Source: Niastella yeongjuensis
GTDB lineage: Bacteria > Bacteroidota > Bacteroidia > Chitinophagales > Chitinophagaceae
NCBI RefSeq assembly: GCF_900110245.1
Contig: NZ_FOCZ01000011.1
Span: 183,243 to 247,242 of the forward strand
DNA length: 64,000 nucleotides
Reading direction: 5' to 3'
This document shows, piece by piece, positions 46,062 through 55,900 of the stretch (the first letter of the stretch is position 1; the number at the start of each line of letters is the position of its first letter). The position numbers and the translations under genes were made by a program. Below the pieces are notes generated by a model that was not told the origin of the DNA, searched no databases, and saw nothing but the letters and a program-made list of their open reading frames with translations.

Positions 46062-47219
46062 ATGTTCGACGTTATTTTACAGTGCAACAACAACTCCAAT
46101 AGCAGAGATGCCAAAAACGTATTGATCATTTATCACCTTGAGAATAAAATATTTATTGGCGACACCTATATTCTGATCAATAAACTGGCATCATTACATG
46201 CATTTTTCAATAAAGCTGCTATTGATATCAATTGCACGAATGAAAAACATACTGTATTGTGCAGCACGCTGCTTAAGAACAATCCTTATATCAGAAAACT
46301 TATAAACAACAGTTGGGAGGACCTTGATTTCCGCTCGTATGATATGGTATTTTGCATTTCACGCAACGAATCGCAGATCCTGGAAATGATGGAACAGCAA
46401 TACAAACAAATGCCACAGCTGCCCTGGACCACGGCAGTATACTCCATGAGCGTTCAATTGCTAAACTGGGGACCAAACCCGGTTATCAGTTCAATATTTC
46501 CTTCATTCAGGGACATGCTGGATGACCAGTCAGCATATAACCCTGCTACTCTTTCTGAACTATATATAGGCCAGGAAGAAAAAGAATGGGCCAATCAATG
46601 GTTGAGAGATAACGGACTGAAGGAACACGAGCGGCTGTATATTGTACTGGACTCCACCTCAGAAAGATATAAGTTGATGAATATGGACACGTATCATACC
46701 GTACTTTCTCATCTGCTGAAGGAAGAGTCGGCAAAAGTGTTACTTTTCGACGAGCAGGGTATCGGAAAAAAAAGCTTTTACTACGAATGGCTGGGAGAAG
46801 AGCAGGCATCAAAATTAATATGCTCCGTTAAATTGAGCCTGCGTGAAGCCCTTTCCCTGCTCAGTTCAGATTATACGAAACTGATATTTGGCCCCTGCAC
46901 CGGGCTCATTCATTGTGCATCCGGCATTTATAACCACTTTATTCGGCAGGGAAAACCTGCTGAATCAATGCCTGCAATCATTACCTACACTGGCAGGTAT
47001 GCCGATGGCCACACAGCGGAGTTCTGGTGGGGTACTTCGCCCCTGGTCACCTGCATTATAGTACGAACTACAACCGCCAATGAAAAAGAAGCCGTTTTAC
47101 TTAGTGACTTACCGGAAGAAGAGCGGAAAGATACCAGTCGTTTGTTATGGTGCAATGAATACACGCCGGATATGCTTATCAACTATTTGCCGGCACATTC
47201 ACATTCGCTGGTTATTTAA
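46062..47219 (+). CDS. GT9-like glycosyltransferase-related protein
   Basis: A 385-residue protein, start MFDVILQCNNNSNSRDAKNV. The middle and C-terminal parts resemble the GT-B fold of family 9: LYIVLDSTSERYKLMNMDTY is at the position of the heptosyltransferase PGS..K.W strand, and KLIFGPCTGLIHCASGIYNH is at the position of the D.G..H.A motif. Several canonical residues are substituted, so it is a divergent or possibly inactive relative. It overlaps the 3' end of the aromatic amino acid hydroxylase gene by four bases tail to tail. It is divergent from DUF4254. Confidence in the family is moderate. Confidence 0.6.
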   Translation: MFDVILQCNNNSNSRDAKNVLIIYHLENKIFIGDTYILINKLASLHAFFNKAAIDINCTNEKHTVLCSTLLKNNPYIRKLINNSWEDLDFRSYDMVFCISRNESQILEMMEQQYKQMPQLPWTTAVYSMSVQLLNWGPNPVISSIFPSFRDMLDDQSAYNPATLSELYIGQEEKEWANQWLRDNGLKEHERLYIVLDSTSERYKLMNMDTYHTVLSHLLKEESAKVLLFDEQGIGKKSFYYEWLGEEQASKLICSVKLSLREALSLLSSDYTKLIFGPCTGLIHCASGIYNHFIRQGKPAESMPAIITYTGRYADGHTAEFWWGTSPLVTCIIVRTTTANEKEAVLLSDLPEEERKDTSRLLWCNEYTPDMLINYLPAHSHSLVI

Positions 47220-47965
47220 AGAGTAATGTGGCCATAACTCAAATGCCGTTCAAGCCTGCTTTCCAAATTTACCAGGCTGTCAAAAAGGCTTGAAAAATCA
47301 TTGATCACGAAATATTCATTCTGTAACTTATAGGGATTGTATGGGGTGCGGAACAGATGATCGATATTAAAGGAGTGTTTAGGTACCCGGGCATTACGAA
47401 TATTTTCAATTTCATTGGCAGAAGTAATAATAGCCCCGCCATATACTTTATACTCATTGTCTTCTACGATCAGCCCCATTTCATAAGTATACCAGTATAA
47501 CCTGGCCAGCAATTCCACCGCATGCTCATTACCTACATACCTGATAGCGATCTTACTGTAGGCGATCAGAAAATCACTGAACTTTTTATTGATCAGCAAG
47601 GGCAGGTGACCCAGTACATCGTGAAAGATATCCGGTTGTTCGCTAAAGTTCAGTTCCGACGCCTTACGAATGGAAGTTGTAACGGGATACTTTTTTTCAA
47701 TAATCAAATTAAAAAAATCCTCCGCAGGAATAAGCCCTTTAACAGGAACCAGTGACCACCCTGTAAACCCGGATAACTTATTACTAAGGGCAGCAATATT
47801 GGGTAACCTGGAATTTTGGATCTGTAACAAATCCAACCCATACCAATACTCTTTAGATATTTTGTTCCGGTTTAATGCCGCCTGCCTGCGGTTCATTTCC
47901 TCCCATACTAAATGGTCTTCGCTGGAATACGCATCATATTCCTGTTCGATCAAATATGTTTTCAT
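47216..47965 (-). CDS. aromatic amino acid (phenylalanine) hydroxylase
   Basis: Pterin-dependent non-heme iron hydroxylase of the bacterial single-domain type, 249 residues. The iron ligands are H115 and H120 (PDIFHDVLGHLPLL) and E162 (LYWYTYEMGLI), with the family's usual spacing. The N-terminal DHLVWEEMNRRQ and the segment KYPVTTSIRKASELNF also fit. It should convert Phe to Tyr or to meta-Tyr; the regiochemistry cannot be read by eye. It lies 35 bases after the nucleotidyltransferase gene in the same unit as the NRPS. With an aromatic A2 code in NRPS-1, it most likely supplies the precursor, although general Tyr synthesis remains possible. Confidence 0.9.
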   Translation of the reverse strand: MKTYLIEQEYDAYSSEDHLVWEEMNRRQAALNRNKISKEYWYGLDLLQIQNSRLPNIAALSNKLSGFTGWSLVPVKGLIPAEDFFNLIIEKKYPVTTSIRKASELNFSEQPDIFHDVLGHLPLLINKKFSDFLIAYSKIAIRYVGNEHAVELLARLYWYTYEMGLIVEDNEYKVYGGAIITSANEIENIRNARVPKHSFNIDHLFRTPYNPYKLQNEYFVINDFSSLFDSLVNLESRLERHLSYGHITL

Positions 47966-48000
47966 GAAATATTAATTAAGATGTTTATGGTAGCATGATC

Positions 48001-48957
48001 CTAGATGGCATGTACCGGCCTTTTTATGTCGATTTGCTCTATCAGATCTCTGAAATATTGTTCAGGGTTTGAAAATGTTATATCAGGATGTTCTGTCGAT
48101 ATGGTATTACAGATCAGGGTAAAGAGGTCCATAGTTTCCACCAAAGCGTTCCAGGAATCATTCGCCTCATAATGCCCAAATATATTTTCCAGTCTTTCGA
48201 GAATAAAATCAGGCGCCCAGCTCTCCAGATATCGTCCCTTTTCAAAAACATCAAACTCATTTCCATACGTGCATTTCATATACACCTCTATCAATTCAAG
48301 TAACTTATATTTCATAGCATGGTCTGCCATGATCTTCACATGCATCAATTCATTACGGGCGATGGCAACAGCGGCACTGTATGCCTGCACCCAAAACCGG
48401 TTCACTATGTTTTGCAATTTCTCTTGTGAAAAAGGGCTTTGAATGAATTTGTATTTGCGGCTGATGTATTGTATCCTGCGCAAATAATTCTTTTTATCTG
48501 CCAGCATCGTCAAACCGCGATAGGTATATTTCGGAAGATAGAAAAAGTGGTTTTCAATGATCCGCCGCCACAGCCTGGGCAAAAGGTGTAATAATTTCGT
48601 ATGATCGCGCAGCCATAAATAAACACGTCCTACCAACAAAACCCGTTTGTCCCAGAACATAAGGTCAAGACGGGCCCCATTCGTAAAATAAATTTTATGA
48701 CAAAAACTGATAAGCGGCACCTCAAGATTGTACTCATGATAATAGGCCAGCTCGCCGATCTTTTTAATCCAGGAGAGGTCTTTATCATAAAAATGCCGTC
48801 GCCTGGCAAAGACAACCACATCGATATCTGAGTATTCGTCGGCAAGCTTGTTTTCATTTCCCTGTGCCCCTCCTACGAACATGCAAATGATGTCCTTATT
48901 TTCTTTTGCCCAGTTGCGGAGATTGTTGATAATGGCATCGTTTTGTGAGTTTGTCAT
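48001..48957 (-). CDS. ANT(6)/AadK-like nucleotidyltransferase
   Basis: Nucleotidyltransferase resembling aminoglycoside 6-adenylyltransferases, 318 residues. The nucleotidyl-transfer signature is present: GGAQGNENKLADEYSDIDVV with D44 and D46, and a third acidic site in ARLDLMFWD. A helical C-terminal domain follows. It overlaps the type II thioesterase gene by four bases (ATGA) and so belongs to the NRPS transcription unit. Enzymes of this type adenylylate hydroxyl groups on small molecules. Here it could be a tailoring or self-protection enzyme, or simply a captured resistance gene; activity on aminoglycosides cannot be assumed. Confidence 0.82.
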   Translation of the reverse strand: MTNSQNDAIINNLRNWAKENKDIICMFVGGAQGNENKLADEYSDIDVVVFARRRHFYDKDLSWIKKIGELAYYHEYNLEVPLISFCHKIYFTNGARLDLMFWDKRVLLVGRVYLWLRDHTKLLHLLPRLWRRIIENHFFYLPKYTYRGLTMLADKKNYLRRIQYISRKYKFIQSPFSQEKLQNIVNRFWVQAYSAAVAIARNELMHVKIMADHAMKYKLLELIEVYMKCTYGNEFDVFEKGRYLESWAPDFILERLENIFGHYEANDSWNALVETMDLFTLICNTISTEHPDITFSNPEQYFRDLIEQIDIKRPVHAI

Positions 48958-49664
48958 AATAAAGTTTTATTGGTTGCTACAGCTGCATAAGAGGTCCGGA
49001 TAATAGCAGCGATCCGTTGTGCATGCCGGTTTATAAAAAAATGATCTCCTTCCAGTATTTCATGATCGAACCGGGTGTGGGTAAATCTTTTCCAGTTGGC
49101 AATTTTAGTCACCTCTTCTTCCATACTGCCCATCATAGCGAAAATGGGTGCGTCTATGGGAGTTGCATTGGCCAGCTCATTTCTTTCCGCCAGCTCAAAG
49201 TCGGCTCTTAGTATAGGTTCAAAAAAATCGATCAGATCTTCGTTATCCAAAAAAGCCTGGGGGATGCCACCCAGCAGTTTCAGTTCTTCAATAAAATCAC
49301 TTCTTTTCATCAGGTACCTGTTTTTAGGTTCCCGGGCACCAGGTCCGGCATTGCCGCTTACGAGCAAACAGGCAGCAGGTTTTCCGCTTTCTTCGAACCT
49401 TTGCGCTAACCCGAATGCCAGATAGGCTCCCAGACTATGGCCATACAGCACCAGATCCGCGGCTGTTTGCTGGCGATTGATCTGATAGAACAGATCTTCC
49501 ACCGCATGGTCAAAATCTTTTAACAGGGGTTCGGTTATACGCTTGCCCCTGCCAGGCAGCTCCAATGGCCACACCTCAAAATCTTTCAGTAACGGAGTAA
49601 GGAACTGGAATGAATAGCAATTTCCCCCGGCAAAGTGTAGTAAACACAATCGCGGTCTGCTCAT
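48954..49664 (-). CDS. type II thioesterase
   Basis: Stand-alone alpha/beta-hydrolase of the GrsT/SrfAD type that removes wrong or stalled acyl groups from carrier domains. The 236 residues show PRLCLLHFAGGNCYSFQFLT, the Pro-Gly-Arg stretch ELPGRGKRI, nucleophile S77 in YGHSLGAYLAFGLA and the catalytic His in LEGDHFFI. It sits 19 bases after the ABC exporter gene and overlaps the next gene by four bases. Because NRPS-2 ends in a reductase, no other thioesterase for chain release is seen; an editing role is expected. Confidence 0.93.
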   Translation of the reverse strand: MSRPRLCLLHFAGGNCYSFQFLTPLLKDFEVWPLELPGRGKRITEPLLKDFDHAVEDLFYQINRQQTAADLVLYGHSLGAYLAFGLAQRFEESGKPAACLLVSGNAGPGAREPKNRYLMKRSDFIEELKLLGGIPQAFLDNEDLIDFFEPILRADFELAERNELANATPIDAPIFAMMGSMEEEVTKIANWKRFTHTRFDHEILEGDHFFINRHAQRIAAIIRTSYAAVATNKTLL

Positions 49665-49683
49665 GTTGTAGAAAGTATTTTAA

Positions 49684-51333
49684 TCAGCTAACGGCGTATT
49701 CACCAACAGGTTTCTCCATCAGTTTGCCATATTCCATTTTATACACCCTGTCTGCACAATGGTAATACTTATCATCATGTGTAATGGCAATGATGGTAAT
49801 GCCGCTCTGCTTAAGTAAAGGAATGATCTCAGTGTAGAATTTCTTTCTGAAATAAGGATCCTGGTCAGCGGCCCATTCGTCGAGTATTAGTAAAGGCTTA
49901 TCTTCCAGCAATGAGGCAATCAGGGCCAGGCGTTTTCGCTGACCCATGGAAAGATCTGTCGTAGAAAAACGGTTGCCTTCCAGCGTTACTTTTCCCTCCA
50001 GTTCAAAAAGCCGCAGGTAATACAAAAATTTCTCCTGGTCGGGATTCTTCCACCCGAACAGCTCATCGAACAGGTAAAAATCGCTGAACACCACACTAAA
50101 ACACGACCGGTATTCCGGATAATTCTCGTTGGTAACAAGCAACCCATTCAGTCTTATTTCGCCTGCGTCAGGAATATGTAACCCTGTTAAAGCCTGCATA
50201 AAGGTAGTTTTACCACTGCCATTTCCGCCATAAATAAAAACCACTTCTCCCTTCCGGAGATCAAAATTAACAGGCCCCACACTAAAATCCTGTGCAGTTT
50301 CTCCATATTTGAATTGCAGCGCTTTTATTACAATGCTGTCAAATTCTGCCGCTGTCATATATTTTTTGGGTATCCGGTTCCGGTCACTATTGGCCCTCAG
50401 ATTTTCAGTCAGGTCAAGCAGCCGGTCAGATGATACCATTGCCCTCGACAGCACCGGGATGGTAGTCAGAATGGTCTCTAACGCTCCCAGCAAATACAGC
50501 AGGGTAAAAACAAAGCTTACTATATCCTGCGATTTTATTTTCAATACAAAACTGAAAAAAAGCAGGATGGAAGCAATTAATATATAAAAGAGCACCTGTC
50601 CGATGATCTGGTTATTAAGAAATCCGGTAAAGGCCGATACATTGTTCCGGTAAGCATTCTTTGCTATGCGTTTTATTTTTTCATCATATACCGCTTTTCC
50701 CTTTTTGGGTTCCATGTATATTTCCTTGAACCCGTCGAGAATGGTATCCATGCTTCGGAAAAAATCCCTTTCCAGCAAATGCCCTTTTTTCAACCGCTCG
50801 TTATTATTCATGGCGCTGAAGTGATACACAAGCGAACCTGCACCGGCCACTACCAGCGTAATTAAAAACAGTACAAAAGAAATAGAAGCCAGGTAAACCA
50901 GGCTTGCTATAGCCAGTATAAAAGCTGTAAAAAATCCAATAATAGAGAGCGAGACTGTTGTAAGCAGATTTACATCGTTGGTCATCGCAGCCTGGATATC
51001 TGCTTTTTTATTAAACAGCTGCCGGTAATTACTATTCAATACGCACCCTATGATCTGCTTTCTAATATTCCAGAACAGCGTTTGAGATAATCTGATGAGC
51101 CCCAGGGACAGCACTCTTCTAACCACTACAAAAAGCAGAATAACAGCAGCAAACAATGCGGTGTATTGCAATCGCTTTTCTTCAAAATGACCGGCTATGA
51201 TGTAGCCAACTGACTTGTTTACAAAATTAATGAAAAGGAAACTGCTGGCTCCCGACAATAATCCGAGAAAGATAAACCTGGCAAGCCCGGCTTTTCCTGT
51301 TAATAACAACAGCTGCCGGAATAAACGCACCAT
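49684..51333 (-). CDS. cyclic-peptide/siderophore-type ABC exporter (SyrD/PvdE family)
   Basis: Fused membrane and ATPase ABC exporter, 549 residues, the size of SyrD/PvdE-type peptide exporters. About six transmembrane helices occupy residues 15-290. The ATPase half has Walker A GGNGSGKTT, signature LSMGQRKRLAL, Walker B LLILDEWAADQD and a switch His in IAITHDD. The substitution WAADQDP after Walker B is typical of this subfamily. Its place between the CmlA-like and thioesterase genes makes it the likely exporter of the cluster product or of a precursor into the periplasm. Confidence 0.92.
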   Translation of the reverse strand: MVRLFRQLLLLTGKAGLARFIFLGLLSGASSFLFINFVNKSVGYIIAGHFEEKRLQYTALFAAVILLFVVVRRVLSLGLIRLSQTLFWNIRKQIIGCVLNSNYRQLFNKKADIQAAMTNDVNLLTTVSLSIIGFFTAFILAIASLVYLASISFVLFLITLVVAGAGSLVYHFSAMNNNERLKKGHLLERDFFRSMDTILDGFKEIYMEPKKGKAVYDEKIKRIAKNAYRNNVSAFTGFLNNQIIGQVLFYILIASILLFFSFVLKIKSQDIVSFVFTLLYLLGALETILTTIPVLSRAMVSSDRLLDLTENLRANSDRNRIPKKYMTAAEFDSIVIKALQFKYGETAQDFSVGPVNFDLRKGEVVFIYGGNGSGKTTFMQALTGLHIPDAGEIRLNGLLVTNENYPEYRSCFSVVFSDFYLFDELFGWKNPDQEKFLYYLRLFELEGKVTLEGNRFSTTDLSMGQRKRLALIASLLEDKPLLILDEWAADQDPYFRKKFYTEIIPLLKQSGITIIAITHDDKYYHCADRVYKMEYGKLMEKPVGEYAVS

Positions 51334-51371
51334 ATGAGGATTGATTTAAGGAATGTAATGCGGTTACGGTA

Positions 51372-52982
51372 TTATTCCTGAAGTACATAGGAATACAACA
51401 ATTCTTTTTCGCCATATAACCTTTCGGCAATAAGTCCACGACTGATACAGTCATTGACCAGTTTGTTCGACTGAACAATGGGATTTGACTCCTCTGTATA
51501 GCGTACGGTGCTGATAAACTCCAGCCAGGGTTCCTGCCCCATTGCATACACATACACCTCTTTAGGTTGAAATATATCTACCAACCGGATGCCTTTTTGA
51601 TAATCGGATCCGGACAGCCTTCGCGACTGGTCTTTATCTCTGGGCAGTTCGTCTGTAAGTAAAGGGCCGTACAGCCACGTGAGCGGCGCGCCATCACATT
51701 CCATTCCAAGGAACAGCACGTCTACGTTGCCGGTTACGCGATGAATATGCTCATACAATCTGGCTTCTACCACCCTGGAGTCGGCCATAAACAGGAAAGT
51801 GAATGCCTCAACAGCAACATGATAGCATATTTTCGCCTTCACATTTAAATCGCTGTGCTCCCCTGTAAAAGGCAAACCGGATATTACGCAGTTCTTAAAG
51901 CGGATCTCCTCCATCTCATCGATCTCAATCACATTATTGAAACCAGCATGTTCAAAGGCCAGTTTCAGGTTAGGGTCCTGTAGGGCGCCGCTGGTAGTCC
52001 TGGGTAAAATGATGTTCTTTACCTTGTGGCGCAAAGGCAATAATGTTTCAAAAAGTACATGATCCTGGTGATTGTGGGTGATCAGGATGTAATCGATCGT
52101 GTCGGGCAAATCAATATCGGAATAATGCGCCACACTGGATTCATATCCGTAATAACTGATCAACGGGTCAACGAGGATACTCAGGTCTTTTGTTTCAATA
52201 AGAATACAGGCATGGCCGAAGTAACGCATCCGTACAAACTCGCCTTCATATTTTCTATAACCCGGGTGTTCCTGTTCTGTAAAGAAAGTGCTGAACAGCG
52301 GCATGTCTTTTTCAGACACGCCCAGCAGTTGCGCTATTTCATCTACCGACCCGCCATTTCGTTTCATCCTGCACAACGCGTCGATCCCTTCATGATCGAA
52401 TGGGATGTTCAAATGTAAAACATGCGGCTCATCAAGCCTGGGCGTGCTGAGACAGAACGGCCGTTCATCATTATCGGTTACCCACAAAGCAATGCTCTGA
52501 AGTGACTTATCATAGAATTCACTCTTGTATAACAATGATTCAAACAACCTGAAAGACGGATTGTTATTAAGGTCGTACGTCAACTCAACATAGCCTTTTA
52601 AAATATCAGGCACCTGTTCATACAGGGTTTCCAGTGAATAACCTTTCGCCTGTTTTTGAAGCATTTTGTCAAGCGCCACGATTGCTTCTGACAATTGAAT
52701 GTACTTCGCCTGTGTTACCATTGTTTCATCCCTGAGCTTTTTCACATCTTCCACACGCCCGCCTTTATAGTCCATAAAAGGGCCGCCCAGCATTTTAGGG
52801 TTTTGCACAGCAGCCGCGTGGATCTGCGGCGCCTGTATATACGAGTTCATGATCTTTAAATGCCTGCCGGTTACATTCATGGCGGCAGTACCCGGGGATA
52901 TCAGGTGCGACCAGGCATACCATCGTTGTATTAATGGCTCAATAACGACATTGGGTTTAAGATACCATTTTCCGCTTTTCAT
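51372..52982 (-). CDS. CmlA-like di-iron beta-hydroxylase of carrier-bound aminoacyl groups
   Basis: 536 residues. The N-terminal half (NVVIEPLIQRWYAWSHLISP, then HLKIMNSYIQAPQIHAAAVQ) followed by a metallo-beta-lactamase fold is the architecture of CmlA, the chloramphenicol beta-hydroxylase (532 residues). From memory the CmlA di-iron ligands are H305, H307, D309, H310, E377 and D403. Here H303, H305, D307 and H308 (ITHNHQDH), E375 (FTGEHSD) and D401 (FMADSR) sit at a constant offset of two. The E375 in place of the usual hydrolase His argues against a hydrolase. It is 16 bases after NRPS-1, so beta-hydroxylation of a residue on NRPS-1, probably the aromatic one, is expected. Confidence 0.87.
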   Translation of the reverse strand: MKSGKWYLKPNVVIEPLIQRWYAWSHLISPGTAAMNVTGRHLKIMNSYIQAPQIHAAAVQNPKMLGGPFMDYKGGRVEDVKKLRDETMVTQAKYIQLSEAIVALDKMLQKQAKGYSLETLYEQVPDILKGYVELTYDLNNNPSFRLFESLLYKSEFYDKSLQSIALWVTDNDERPFCLSTPRLDEPHVLHLNIPFDHEGIDALCRMKRNGGSVDEIAQLLGVSEKDMPLFSTFFTEQEHPGYRKYEGEFVRMRYFGHACILIETKDLSILVDPLISYYGYESSVAHYSDIDLPDTIDYILITHNHQDHVLFETLLPLRHKVKNIILPRTTSGALQDPNLKLAFEHAGFNNVIEIDEMEEIRFKNCVISGLPFTGEHSDLNVKAKICYHVAVEAFTFLFMADSRVVEARLYEHIHRVTGNVDVLFLGMECDGAPLTWLYGPLLTDELPRDKDQSRRLSGSDYQKGIRLVDIFQPKEVYVYAMGQEPWLEFISTVRYTEESNPIVQSNKLVNDCISRGLIAERLYGEKELLYSYVLQE

Positions 52983-52998
52983 AATACATGTTTTATAG

Positions 52999-55900
52999 TT
53001 ATGCTGTTTTTTCAGGTTGCATTAATTGCCTTACCGGCAGGTCTTCGTGGACGATCACCTGGTTTAGTAAAGAGAAATAAGATGCACAGCTGTCAAATGC
53101 CTGCCGGGGAGTAAACCGTTTATGATCAAATGACATCTCCAATTTCAGGCAGTTGTTGTATTCTTTTACAGCTATTCCCATCGCCATTTCCATTGGCTCG
53201 GGGTATTCTATTCTTCCCTCCCTTTCCTGCTCCGTAATGGTATAGTTGTGTGCACGTAACCAGTTGTAGTTATGATAATTAAAATACACCTGTCCTTTTC
53301 GGTATTCATTGGGCGCCAGCTGTGGCAGTTCACTCATCAGTTTTTCCAGGGGAAAAGCGCCGTAACTGAGCCCTTCCAGAAAATCAGTTTGCACCTGCAG
53401 AAAATATTTGTTCGCCTGCAGTTCTTTATCAATCTTTCCCACTATTATGATGGGATTGGCGAAAAGCCCCACGGTTTCGGAGATATCAAGGGAACCAAAA
53501 TATTTTGAACTACGTCCCGAAACGGTAACAAAAATGAATGTTTTGTCATCCCCATTCAGCTGACCGGTCAGCAAATGCAGCCCCGCCATTAAAAATGCTG
53601 AACGTGTAATTCCATGCTTTTGACCGAAATGGTCCAGCTTTTCGAAAAGGGCACCTTCAATTAGCCTGACGATACAAATAGATTTGCTGCCCTGCACGCC
53701 ATTACCAGGCGTTCCAGAAAAACCAGTAGAGACAGGCGCCGGAAAACCTTGTAATTGTTGTAACCAATACTGACTGTGCCGCTGTCCTTCGGCGGATTCA
53801 ATAAAATCCTTTTGCCATTCTACAAAATGTCTGTACTGAGATTTCAATGGAGGCAAAGGGGTATTCGTTTTTTGTACGTTCGCAGAATACAGGTGCAGGA
53901 TCTCTTTTCGCAGAATGCCATCCGAAAAGCCGTCAGTCAGCGCATGGTGCATGGTCAGCAGCAGCACGTAGGTTCCAATATCACGGCGGCAGATCTGTAC
54001 GTATATCAGGGGATCACGGAAAGGATCGATTTTCCTTTCATGTGCCAGTTGGGTAATTTCAGTCAGTTCTTCTTCAGTGGAAACAGGGATCACATCAGGT
54101 ATTGGCAAACGAAACGACCCGGCCGGCATTATTTCCTGCATAATTCCTGCGTCACTGCGAATAAAGCGGGTGCGGAGTATTTCATGCCTTTCTACTAATT
54201 GATCAATGGCTGCCCCAAACGCGTCCATATCGAGGTGTTCAAATTCATATGGCGTTATTACCAGTTGATTTTCTTTTTTCGATCCAGACAAAAACGTATG
54301 CTGGTTATAGGAAATATCGTACACCATTTTTTCCTCTTCAGCCTTTTCAACCGTACCAGTCGTATTGGCTGAAGTTTTACCCATTTCATCTATTAGCCAC
54401 ACCGCAATTCTTTCAATGGACCGTTCCTGAAAAATCAAATTAATAGGTAACACCACACCTGTTTCGTCAAGCACTTTCTGAAGAATACTTATTACTTTCA
54501 GGGAATCACCGCCCAGCATAAAATAATCATCGCGAACTCCTACCCGTTCCCGGCCCAATATTTCTCCCCAAATGGCAACCAGTTTTTGTTGTATAACATT
54601 ATCGGGCGCTGCGTAGTTTCCATCATCAGCCCTTTCCATCGCATAAGGATCGGGTAATTGGGCTTTGTTTACTTTACCATTTTTTGTCAATGGTAATTCT
54701 TCCAGGAATATAATGTGCGCCGGAAGCATGTATGGCGGTAGTTCTTTGTCAAGATAAGCGCGGAGCTGATCTGCTTCACACGGTTGTTTGCATACAACGT
54801 AGGCTACTAATTCTTTTTCCTCCCGTGCATTCGATCTGATCAGTACAATTGCCGACTCTACATCGGGGTGCGCCCGAAGCAGGTGTTCGATTTCTGCCAG
54901 TTCTATACGATAGCCGCGAACTTTTACCTGATCATCTTTTCTTCCGGCAAACTCAATATTGCCGTCCGCCAGCCAGCGGCCCATATCACCAGTCCCATAC
55001 ATATAGGTCCCTTTTATAAAAGGATCGGCTATAAACTTTTCAGCGGAAAGTTCCGGCCGGTGCAGGTAACCATTGGCTAACCCCTGCCCGCTGAAAAACA
55101 ATTCACCATAAACACCCACAGGAACCGGGTTCAGATTACTGTCGAGTATATATGCCCGGGTATTGTGAATCGGCCTGCCAATGGGAATGTTGGAAGTTAT
55201 GATTTCCGCGCCCATAGGAATGGTGTGTATGGTGGTACAAATGCTGCATTCTGTAGGGCCATATGCATTAAAAAAAGTACCCTGTTGTGAGAAGGCAATC
55301 GCCTGTTCCAGAATGGCGGCCTCACCGGCACTGACCAGCTTTTTTAACTTGCTTATTTTATCGATCCGAAGCAGCCTCAGGTACGCAGGGGGGATGGTTG
55401 CAATGTCGATTTCATTCGCCGTTATATATTCCTCCAGCAACACCGGATTTCTTTTGTCCGCCTCTTTAATAATATATAATGTACCACCAGAAGCCAGGGA
55501 AACAAATATTTCAGAAACAGAAGCATCAAAAGAAGGCGATGCAAACTGCAGATGTCTGTCACCTTCCTGAACGCCGAAGATCTGCTGTTGCGAGTAAATG
55601 GTGTTTATGATCGCCCCATGGTGAATCATTACGCCCTTGGGCTTGCCGGTAGATCCGGATGTATAGATCACATAAGCGAGATCGTTGGCTCCATGCAGTA
55701 TTGACGGGTTCACAGGGGCATACTCCGCAGCTATTTCATCAAACTGTTGCCAGGCCAGCTCGTCCAGTATTACTTTACAACCGCAGTCTGCGGTCATATA
55801 TTCAATCCTGGCCTGCGGGTAATCAGGATCTATGGGCACATAAGCAGCTCCTGATTTTAATATGCCCAGTATGGCAACGATCACTTTCTCTGAACGTGGC

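Noticed and set aside
51372..52982. Metallo-beta-lactamase-type hydrolase or resistance enzyme
   Set aside because: The N-terminal domain and the E375/D401 ligands match CmlA-type di-iron hydroxylases better than zinc hydrolases.
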